A DNA stretch of 57,609 nt, taken from the NCBI GenBank assembly GCA_964343195.1, contig CAYFIR010000026.1:1-57609 (forward strand), given 5' to 3'. The notes beneath the pieces were generated by a model that worked only from the letters and a program-made list of their open reading frames with translations, was not told where the DNA came from and did no database searches. Both the position numbers and the translations under genes were made by a program. Positions 51,501 to 57,609 of this stretch are shown one piece after another. Every line of letters starts with the position of its first letter. The stretch's first letter is position 1. This stretch comes from CAYVAP01 sp964343195 (lineage in GTDB: Bacteria > Bacteroidota > Bacteroidia > J057).

Positions 51501-53212
51501 GGTGTTACCCTCCTAAGTGAATCCAGTAGGTCAAATGTGAACGTAACCGTGCTCCGGAAAAGTCCTCCCCCACGAATAGCTCCGATATAAAGATGCCCAT
51601 CCTGTCCCAGCGTTGCAGCTCTGAAGACCTCTGCGGATAGACCATTTCGTTTACCAAACCCCATTAGCGCTCCATCGTGGTAAATAGAAATTCCCTGGGT
51701 ACTTCCCAATACCAGTACTTCTTCAGTCCCCCCAAGCTTCTTTGGCAGGTGTAATAGGTGAAGAGTTGACACCATGTCGATGCCAAAATTGTAGATCAGA
51801 GCAGGCTGCCCCAGCCACTGTGTGCGTTTTCCAACTCCCATAGAAGGAGGTAAGGGCCGGTTGGCAGGGGCCAGGTAGCTGAACCCACTTACGTGTGCAA
51901 TCCATAATCCCCCCTCCCCACTGGGTATTGTGCTGGTAATGGCTGGCGTCATCAGCCCTCGTGAAGGATCGAAGAGGTCAACCCGATGGCCCTCGGAGTT
52001 GATGGCGGCCAGACCAGTATTGGTGCTCACAAGCAGGTATGGTTCACTATCAGTAGCATTAGTTGGCCATGGGAGTATGCTGATGTGATTGGCTCCTGCA
52101 TCGGGGAGGACAGGTGGATGGTCGCCCATAGGCCGATCAGTATATTGCCCAAAGGCTTCAAAGTCTCCTGGCATCCAGATCATTCCATTGTTGGTGCCAG
52201 CCCAGAAATTCTGCTCCAGATCCTTATATAGCGAGAAAACATAGTTCCCCGGTAGGTCGAGGTTATTTCTTATTGACTGGAAGTCAGGGAGTGACTTTCC
52301 GGAGGCGAGGGTAAGCCCCGAGGCCGTTGCCACCAACACCTTATCGCCCGCCATCGGAACGATTTCCCGGATTTTGGTTCTGGCTCCTATTTCGATCCAT
52401 CGGGTATCTTCCGGACTATCTTTTGGGCAAAAAATCAGCTTGCCATCGTCCTGTCCCAGCCAGATATTCCCTTCATAATCCTCACACAGTGTTCGTGCCG
52501 ATTGCTTTTGAATAATGTCTTCGGGGTTGTCATTCCCCAAACTCAATGTGTCCGTTTGGGTCAGGTCTCCCCCTCTCCAAATTACCAGATCACCATTTAC
52601 ATGAGGGCTCCAGATATCCCCATTGGCCCTGGCCAAAAAACTGATCGGGTTAGACTTGCGGGAGTCCATGATAGACAGGGTATCTATGATTACCTCATCC
52701 ATTGAAGGGAGGGTAATCCTGATACCTGCGTGACTCTTCATGAATAAGGCAAGCCACATGCGCCCTTCCCGATCCCGGGCAAACCGGGAGTCCAGGTCAG
52801 TGGTGCCCTTGGGGAGAGGATGACCTCCAATGCTATCGGTAAAAGTGAGGGAGTCACCTGGGGCATACTCGGAAAGCGGCTTTTGGGTCAGTACGACTCC
52901 TTGTATGCCTCCCACCCATAGACGTCCATATGCATCCTGGCACATCTGATGAACCCGACCCAGCATGGGGTTGAGTTGAGGGTGACTGCGAAAGCTGGCG
53001 CCATCGTAGCTGACGAGGCCTTCGCCAAAATTTGCCAGCCAGAGGATGCCTCGATCATCCTGAAAGAATGCGGTTACGACAGGCTGACGGAGTTCCTGGG
53101 CACCTTCTCCCACCGGAAAAGTCCGCATGGGATACTGGATCTGAGCTGATACCTGCTGACCTGCAAAGCATAAGACAATGAGCAGCAGGGCACAAAAACG
53201 AGGGAGTGACAT
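48563..53212 (-). CDS. Hybrid two-component sensor with propeller and class III cyclase
   Basis: I used the ATG at 53212 (1549 residues); 53248 is possible. Order: signal peptide; periplasmic two-component-regulator propeller with about a dozen blades (DDRGILWLANFGEGLVSY, DYEGNIWLGQDDGKL); Y_Y_Y domain (about 745-820); membrane helix (SWWFILGSLIILLGGIVWYL, about 832-851); coiled coil; HisKA with His884 in NTSHELRTPLSG; HATPase (GTGLGLSISRQ); receiver with Asp1191 in LLDVMMPRLSG; class III adenylate/guanylate cyclase (about 1290-1480). The cyclase has both metal Asp residues (D1303 in FTDIRGYTS, D1347 in YLGDGIMALF, 44 apart) and NTTSRLEG near its end, so it should be active. Such propeller sensors usually end in an AraC domain instead. 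Confidence 0.95.
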   Translation of the reverse strand: MSLPRFCALLLIVLCFAGQQVSAQIQYPMRTFPVGEGAQELRQPVVTAFFQDDRGILWLANFGEGLVSYDGASFRSHPQLNPMLGRVHQMCQDAYGRLWVGGIQGVVLTQKPLSEYAPGDSLTFTDSIGGHPLPKGTTDLDSRFARDREGRMWLALFMKSHAGIRITLPSMDEVIIDTLSIMDSRKSNPISFLARANGDIWSPHVNGDLVIWRGGDLTQTDTLSLGNDNPEDIIQKQSARTLCEDYEGNIWLGQDDGKLIFCPKDSPEDTRWIEIGARTKIREIVPMAGDKVLVATASGLTLASGKSLPDFQSIRNNLDLPGNYVFSLYKDLEQNFWAGTNNGMIWMPGDFEAFGQYTDRPMGDHPPVLPDAGANHISILPWPTNATDSEPYLLVSTNTGLAAINSEGHRVDLFDPSRGLMTPAITSTIPSGEGGLWIAHVSGFSYLAPANRPLPPSMGVGKRTQWLGQPALIYNFGIDMVSTLHLLHLPKKLGGTEEVLVLGSTQGISIYHDGALMGFGKRNGLSAEVFRAATLGQDGHLYIGAIRGGGLFRSTVTFTFDLLDSLRRVTPPLDLLNFGFAHPVKDSTLFEPVPLQYDGDSLSLVSSILPIGEDQLWLAADNRLYCLYPKSNDSLVTTRLPAGTYTPLRLDTKRDLIWTAGNDELLAVDYRTGEKVKAVSQQDGLLENDIWGPEAFLIDTSGTLYAGTPKGVAIYRPDKDLPRPPLPDVFFTDIVASTYRDGNQEIRFDFTALNYFWSGGVQYQTRLLGFDATWSRPTLETQLRYTNLPAFLFPREYTFEAKAGDLQGNWSEDVARYSFTVHPPWYQSWWFILGSLIILLGGIVWYLQSRFQAQQRRLQQEQEINERLRQIDKLKDQFLANTSHELRTPLSGIIGITEALFDESEDEDERRNLGMVVASGKRLASLVNDLLDFSRIQHADLSLQLRPVDLHSLVELVLQISYPLVQGKDLQLRNEVPRDLDSALADEDRITQVLHNLVGNAIKFTETGYVEIKAYRTGDQIEVCVTDTGIGISKDKQEVIFEEFTQADGSIQREFAGTGLGLSISRQLIRFHQGKLWVESEVGKGSSFYFTLPLSDQQADMAGSTELQRASLTPIAAHSTAELRRVIRPRGNGSGAEVIHILIVDDEPINHQVLQNHLKGEHFHVVSALNGQEALDIIDSGEQRFDLILLDVMMPRLSGYEVAKKIREQYLPSDLPIIMVTAKNQVSDLVQGLETGANDYLAKPFSKDEFLARMHAHLNLRRINRATGRFVPNEFIRTLGHKTITDVHLGDHVNLNLTVLFTDIRGYTSLAEKMTPAENFAFVNAYAGRMGPVVQRNQGFINQYLGDGIMALFQREPGDALRAAIEMQQAIRVYNQERKAQDRLPLQVGMGLHSGPLVMGIIGDQDRSDPAVIADTVNTTSRLEGLTKFYGANILVSETSYDLLPATLQQQCRHIGLVKVKGRNAPMGVFECFAGDEASISQYKREHHAEFEQGIEAFLAGEMDRARAIFGQLDHSLDPVSGKFTTRSTYYLEHGIPSGWSGVEVMETK

Positions 53213-53467
53213 GATGACAGGGGGTAAGTTTCGCCTGAAAATATGCACATGCCGGAGGTGAATTCCAATTGTCGCCGTAGAGGGCTTTTATTTTTGAGCT
53301 GTTGGCTCTATTCCCTGAAGGCATATTCCCGATGAGATCCTTTGCTTTTAGACAGAGAGATAAGTCATTGTTTTATAAACAAACAATTTAGAATATTATG
53401 ATACATTAAACTGTTGTGCGCTTCCTATCTATTCCCTCAAAGGGCACGCAAAGGACAATAAACTACT

Positions 53468-54931
53468 ATGGGCAAGCGAATTGTAATTCTGGGAGCTGGC
53501 ATCGCGGGGCATACCGCCGCCGCTCACCTGCGCCGCAGCCTTTCCAAAGAGCATGAGGTGGTCGTGGTCTCTCCCAATAGCAACTATCAGTGGGTTCCTT
53601 CCAATATTTGGGTGGGAATCGGGAGAATGAAACCCAGGGACGTGATCTTCCCTTTGGCACCGCTCTACAGGCGAAAGGGCATCACTTACAAGCAGGCCAA
53701 GGCTTTGGCCTTTTACCCAGAGGGAGACTCCGAAATGGACAAAGGCTTTGTATCCATTGAATATGTGAATGGGGAGAAGAAAGGGGAGGTCGAAAAGCAG
53801 GATTACGATTACCTCATCAATGCTACGGGACCAAAGCTGGCATTTGACCAGACCGAAGGCATGAATCCCGGTACCAACAAACTCTATTCTGTCTGTACCT
53901 ATGGGCATGCCTCCCATGCCGCAGAAGCTTTGAAGGCACTGATCGCAGAGATGAAGCAGGGGCAAAAGAAGAAAATTGTCATTGGTACCGGGCACCCCAA
54001 GGCCACCTGTCAGGGGGCAGCATTTGAATATATCCTCAACGTAGAGCAGGAACTGCGTCGGCACAAGGTCCGTGACAAAGCCACGATCGTCTGGCTGACC
54101 AATGAAGCTGAACTGGGTGACTTCGGCATGGGCGGAATGATCCTCAGCTATGGAGGCAAGGCCATGGACTCGGAGCAGATGGTCGAGATGATCTTCAAGG
54201 ATCGGGGTATAGACTGGATCACTGGGGCAGGGGTAACCAAAGTCGAGGACGGAATCGCCCACTACGAAACACTGGGCGGGGATTTTGATCAGGTGAATTT
54301 TGACTTCGGGATGCTGATCCCGGCATTTTCGGGGCATGGATTTCAGGCTTTTGACAAGGCCGGGGAAGACATCACACCCAAACTGTTCAAGGGCTTCATG
54401 ATCGTCGATGCCGATTATACCCCCAAGCCTTATGAGGAGTGGAAAGTGCAGGACTGGCCTGAGACCTATCAGAATCCCAGCTACCCCAATATTTTCGCTC
54501 CAGGCATTGCCTTCGCTCCACCGCATACCATCTCCAGGCCTCGTACCAGCCCCAACGGGACGGCCATTTTTCCCGCGCCTCCCCGTACCGGCATGCCATC
54601 GGGCATCTCCGCCAAACTGGTTGCCGATAATTTGGTCGAAGCCATCAAGCACAACAACGGCCTCGACATGCACCACAAAGGTTCCATGGGAAATATGGGC
54701 GCAGCCTGTATTGCCTCTTCCGGCTATGGCATGCTAAAAGGCAGTGGCATCACCATGACCGTTAATCCCATCGTACCTGATTATGAGAAATATCCCGATA
54801 CAGGCGGGAGAATACTTAGCAAGACGATTGGTGACATCGGCCTGGCCGGGCACTGGGTCAAACTTTCGCTCCACTACGCCTTTTTATACAAAGCCAAGAT
54901 GAAACCTTTTTGGTGGCTGGTGCCAGAGTAG
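53468..54931 (+). CDS. Sulfide:quinone oxidoreductase-like flavoprotein
   Basis: The 487-residue protein starts with the FAD-binding motif VILGAGIAGHTAAAHLRRSL. It continues with the SQR-type pattern NYQWVPSNIWVGIGRM and DYLINATGPKLAF. Two conserved cysteines fit the redox pair of SQR, Cys in GHPKATCQGAAFEY (about residue 180) and Cys in GAACIASSGYGML (about 417). A third (SVCTYGHASHA) corresponds to the extra Cys of some types. The enzyme would oxidise sulfide and pass electrons to quinone at the membrane. The C-terminal LSLHYAFLYKAKMKPFWWLV is an amphipathic membrane-association helix. The long form suggests an atypical SQR subtype. Confidence 0.88.
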   Translation: MGKRIVILGAGIAGHTAAAHLRRSLSKEHEVVVVSPNSNYQWVPSNIWVGIGRMKPRDVIFPLAPLYRRKGITYKQAKALAFYPEGDSEMDKGFVSIEYVNGEKKGEVEKQDYDYLINATGPKLAFDQTEGMNPGTNKLYSVCTYGHASHAAEALKALIAEMKQGQKKKIVIGTGHPKATCQGAAFEYILNVEQELRRHKVRDKATIVWLTNEAELGDFGMGGMILSYGGKAMDSEQMVEMIFKDRGIDWITGAGVTKVEDGIAHYETLGGDFDQVNFDFGMLIPAFSGHGFQAFDKAGEDITPKLFKGFMIVDADYTPKPYEEWKVQDWPETYQNPSYPNIFAPGIAFAPPHTISRPRTSPNGTAIFPAPPRTGMPSGISAKLVADNLVEAIKHNNGLDMHHKGSMGNMGAACIASSGYGMLKGSGITMTVNPIVPDYEKYPDTGGRILSKTIGDIGLAGHWVKLSLHYAFLYKAKMKPFWWLVPE

Positions 54932-55096
54932 GTTATCAGGAAAGGTTGAAGAGGAGGTAGGATGCGAAGGTCTCAGGAAGGGACTTTATCCCCACTTTCC
55001 TTCCTGCGTTGATCTGCTCCTTTACTTTCTGACAGGCAGCCTTTTTCCATTGTCTCAGACTCTCAATATCTCGGTATCTACTTATTCCTCAGAACA

Positions 55097-55246
55097 ATGA
55101 CTCCTCACATCACGAATACCCAGCGCTTCATCATGCGCAACCCCATCATCCAGCTATTCAGGTTTTTCTGGCTGAATGTGAAGATCCTGCACATCGTAGC
55201 CGGCGGTCATGGCGGCACGCGCGATGAGGCTTACAAAAAGAAGTGA
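55097..55246 (+). CDS. 49-residue small protein next to the SQR-like gene
   Basis: ATG 55097 to TGA 55244-55246 encodes a basic small protein. The N-terminal half forms an amphipathic to hydrophobic helix (NPIIQLFRFFWLNVKILHIV, about residues 15-34), and the C-terminus reads GGHGGTRDEAYKKK. It lies 165 bases after the SQR-like gene on the same strand. The pattern of a peripheral helix followed by GHGGTR looks like a real protein and not chance, although it is below usual length cut-offs. It could be a membrane partner of the flavoprotein. No family is recognised. Confidence 0.55.
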   Translation: MTPHITNTQRFIMRNPIIQLFRFFWLNVKILHIVAGGHGGTRDEAYKKK

Positions 55247-55252
55247 AAAGTG

Positions 55253-55411
55253 TTAAGTAACGCTCAAAAAATTAGTTCCGCTTTTGACTCGATCTCTTGC
55301 CCGCATACTGCGTCAGAAAAAGCCTCATTTGGCTCGCCAAACTCGGTTTTTCTTCCTTGCCTGCGAACAAGATCTCCTCGTAAAATCGGGAAGTTATTTT
55401 TCTCGCGTTAC
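55253..55411. repeat. Long hairpin element between convergent genes
   Basis: The core GCCTCATTTGGC-TC-GCCAAACTCGGT (55322-55347) is extended by CAGAAAAA against TTTTTCTTC and GATCTCTTGCCCGC against GCGAACAAGATC, giving an imperfect hairpin over about 55288-55380. Outer arms GTAACGC (55257-55263) and GCGTTAC (55405-55411) bound it. The right outer arm reaches the stop codon of the M23 gene. Confidence 0.7.
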
Positions 55412-57363
55412 TAACGCGTTAACTGAAAGGATTTTTTCGTCACATTCCCCGCTCCATCTTCGATCTGGACGGTAAGGGTCTTTTTCCCTGAGGTGAGTTC
55501 CAGGCGCTCCAGGCTGGCGCGGATCACCATGCGCTTGAAGTCAAGCTCAAATGGCACCCACTGATCATCCAGGTAACCCTTGATCTGGCCATATCTGATC
55601 CCGCTGAATTCGTCATCTACTGCAAGCACCAGTTCTGTGTTGTGGTTGATCTGACCACCATTGCCAAAGGAAACGTTGCGCAGCGTGGGGGGGATCGTAT
55701 CCCGCACCAGGGCAAAGGTGCCCAGTTGTCCGGGCCTCGCGAGGATGCGGCCATTGGGATCAAGGCGGCCTCCTTCATATTTCCATTCGTCGCCGTCCCA
55801 GCGGGCGATCACCAGGCCATTAGTTGAAATCCCGGGATCGGGCGCGATGCTCAGGGTAAATCCCTGCCACATCGGTTCGGTTGTAGGCCCAAAGTGATAG
55901 ACGTCACTCAGCACCTGCTCGTCGTCTGTCGTTTCCTGCCACATCAGGAGATGAAAAGGGCGGAAGGCCGAGCGATAAGTGAAGAATGCCTGACAGGGGC
56001 CTGATTCCGCCAGGTTATTTCGATCAGGGAAAATGTGCTTCACCAGCGGGACCTGCATCTGAACCGTACCGCTATCATCCCGGATTTCGACAGGATAGTT
56101 ATAGGGGTCCAGCGGAAGAAAAAATCCCAGGGTATTGTCTTGCAGGTAGTCGGGGGTGATCAGGCTGGATTGTCCGGCTTCATTGATAGCCCATAGGCCA
56201 TCGCTCAGACAGTGCAAAGGAGCGCCTTCTATTGCTATTCGTAAAAAGTCGCCTGCAATCTGGTAGCTGATGGCTGGCTCTGATTTAGGAGTCAGTTTTT
56301 CCTGAGAAAGCCTGTTGTCCGTGGTGTCCTGCTGTATGGTGGCTTCAAAAGTGCTTTGATTCCCGTGCAGGTCGGTCATCTCCAGCCGAAGGATATGGGG
56401 ATCTTCGTCGTCTAGTGAAATACTCCCTTCCCCCGGACTGTTCATGTAGACGCCGAGCGGATTCCCTTCTGATCGGTAGGCACGCTGAAGGCGGTCTCTG
56501 GTAGCTTGCTGGTGAGCATAGTCGTAGTGAAGGTAAATAGCGCGGGTTTCGTCAAATCCAAACTCCTCCATCTCATACTGATAGCGCAGCTCACCGTCGA
56601 GGTAAAGTCGGGCAAAGTTGATTCCGCAGCGATTGGGCGCACCGTTTAATTGGTCAAAGGCTTCATACTCCAGGCCTATGGGGCCTTTTACCAGGATGGG
56701 CTCGTCGTGACGGTAGCTGCCATTGGCGCCACGTGGTTTGAAGGTAAGTTTTTCGTAGCGACCGTTGACACGGCTATTCGGAGTCAAGGGCTGAATACCA
56801 ATCTGTTCCAGGGTTGGCTTGCGCGTGTCAGGGACTTCCTGCTTAAAATAATGAAGCGGATTGATAGGCCGTTCATCGGGGGTCCTGATCTCAAAGTGCA
56901 GGTGCGGCCCAAATGAGCTCCCTGAGTTTCCGCTAAATCCTATGGTGTCTCCCTGCTTTACTAAAAATTTTGATGGGGCGGGGAAAGAGTTCAGATCCGT
57001 ACGTTCTGCGCGTTGTTGTTCTTCCCAGTGATAGTCTGTGAGTTGCTGTGAAAATCCCTCCAAGTGGGCATAGACCGAAAAGCGTCCGTCTGGATGTTTT
57101 AGGTAAACCGCATTCCCAAAACCATAAGGTCCCGTCCGTAGTCGATACACATAGCCGTCCTCTATCGCCAGGACTGGAATACCCGTCCGACGGTAAGTCT
57201 TGATGTCCAGCCCTCCGTGAAAGTGATTTCCTCTTAGCTCCGCAAATGTCCCCGACAGGTCATAGTATCCCTTCATGGGAAACAGGTACTGCGACGGGGG
57301 ATTGGCCCCGGTCAGGATCAACAGGCAGCAGGCGACAGCTATGAGGAAAAGGTGTTTTGGCAT
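55411..57363 (-). CDS. Large M23-family metallopeptidase
   Basis: The 650-residue protein has a signal peptide (LFLIAVACCLLILTGANPP, about 1-22). The M23/LytM domain follows directly (about 28-180), with ELRGNHFHGGLDIKTYRRTG for the first zinc ligands and SSFGPHLHFEIRTPDERPIN for the last. The rest (about 190-650) is a beta-rich extension of unknown role, ending in a possible Ig-like domain (FRMVIRASLERLELTSGKKT type strands, with the last residues GNVTKKSFQLTR). It probably cleaves peptidoglycan in the periplasm. The stop codon lies in the outer arm of a hairpin repeat, and repeats also fill the upstream region. Confidence 0.9.
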   Translation of the reverse strand: MPKHLFLIAVACCLLILTGANPPSQYLFPMKGYYDLSGTFAELRGNHFHGGLDIKTYRRTGIPVLAIEDGYVYRLRTGPYGFGNAVYLKHPDGRFSVYAHLEGFSQQLTDYHWEEQQRAERTDLNSFPAPSKFLVKQGDTIGFSGNSGSSFGPHLHFEIRTPDERPINPLHYFKQEVPDTRKPTLEQIGIQPLTPNSRVNGRYEKLTFKPRGANGSYRHDEPILVKGPIGLEYEAFDQLNGAPNRCGINFARLYLDGELRYQYEMEEFGFDETRAIYLHYDYAHQQATRDRLQRAYRSEGNPLGVYMNSPGEGSISLDDEDPHILRLEMTDLHGNQSTFEATIQQDTTDNRLSQEKLTPKSEPAISYQIAGDFLRIAIEGAPLHCLSDGLWAINEAGQSSLITPDYLQDNTLGFFLPLDPYNYPVEIRDDSGTVQMQVPLVKHIFPDRNNLAESGPCQAFFTYRSAFRPFHLLMWQETTDDEQVLSDVYHFGPTTEPMWQGFTLSIAPDPGISTNGLVIARWDGDEWKYEGGRLDPNGRILARPGQLGTFALVRDTIPPTLRNVSFGNGGQINHNTELVLAVDDEFSGIRYGQIKGYLDDQWVPFELDFKRMVIRASLERLELTSGKKTLTVQIEDGAGNVTKKSFQLTR

Positions 57364-57609
57364 GGAGTTGTGGAGGTATGAAGGGTATGGAGGGTATGGA
57401 GGTATATAGGGTGTATAGGGGGAATATGGGTGGAAAACGGTATAGGGTATAAGAAATTCAGGGAAATGAGGGGTATAGGGTGTATAAGGGGAATATGGGC
57501 GGGCTGCGGGAAGATGGTATGAGGTATAGGGTGAAATAGTTGTAACTCGATGGGAGTCAGGTCAGTACCCAACTACGAACTACGAACTACGAACTACGAA
57601 CTACGAACT
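57364..57609. repeat. GGTATGAAGGG-type repeats and heptamer AACTACG array
   Basis: 57370-57540 is a G-rich patchwork of GGTATGAAGGGTATGG, GGTATATAGGGTG and GGGTATAGGGTG blocks, related to the inner arm of the MITE-like family. From 57571 five identical AACTACG units plus AACT run to the window edge, so the array continues beyond it. Confidence 0.85.

Noticed and set aside
53429..54676. A 415-residue open frame on the minus strand across the SQR-like gene
   Set aside because: It lies wholly opposite a gene with clear FAD and Cys motifs, and its sequence has no domain pattern. It is a by-product of codon use on the other strand.

Overview
The window looks like chromosomal DNA of a Bacteroidota bacterium, most probably from the Saprospiria/Lewinella side of the phylum (the phylum is well supported, the finer placement is inference). 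The evidence is a type IX secretion (T9SS) C-terminal sorting domain protein, an SprE/PorW lipoprotein, a PorE-like OmpA protein, a periplasmic-propeller hybrid two-component sensor, an F-ATPase operon without atpD/atpC whose AtpB carries a long His-rich N-terminal extension, weak Shine-Dalgarno sites and two TAnnTTTG-like -7 boxes. No rRNA, tRNA, CRISPR array or intact transposase was found.

Layout. 1-6.2 kb: a GT9 glycosyltransferase coupled to an upstream partial gene, two hypothetical genes, an SH3-domain exported protein, an MscS channel and a MOSC protein. 6.2-10.6 kb is a decayed accessory patch: a PIN-toxin remnant beside an intact antitoxin-like gene, rsmI, a twice-broken DUF932-like remnant, a T9SS cargo protein, and the first third of a secreted M6-peptidase-like protein. 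10.8-27.7 kb is mostly housekeeping: inositol monophosphatase, SecA, an LRR protein, an S41 protease, a large unrecognised protein, a Crp-type regulator with an SdhC-like membrane protein, NuoI, a UbiA prenyltransferase and a PorE-like OmpA protein. 27.8-37 kb: an AspT-type transporter, uracil-DNA glycosylase, an NTR/TIMP-like protein, Uma2, a thioesterase, a beta-barrel protein and several orphans. 37.4-45.1 kb: one long leftward operon, M23 peptidase - bactofilin - AtpZ - AtpI-like - atpB-E-F-H-A-G. Rightward from the same intergenic region runs sprE (45.4-48.1 kb). 48.6-53.2 kb is a 1549-residue sensor that ends in a class III nucleotide cyclase. The window closes with an SQR-like flavoprotein, a 49-residue small protein and a large M23 peptidase.

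The most unusual content is between the genes. Several dispersed repeat families fill the spacers: (i) degenerate arrays with a strict 7-base period (ATTCGTA-, AAGTCAG-, AACTACG- and AGTTGAA-type), including copies inside four spacers of the atp operon; (ii) a MITE-like inverted-repeat element of about 130-180 bp with ends like TAAGTAGNNGGACA and an inner GGTATGAAGGGTATGG arm; (iii) GTCAG/GCAGCGGTC composite elements; (iv) a CTTCGGCTNCGCTCAG inverted repeat; (v) a long hairpin at 55.3 kb. In two genes, and perhaps a third, the last codons and the stop are made of repeat sequence.
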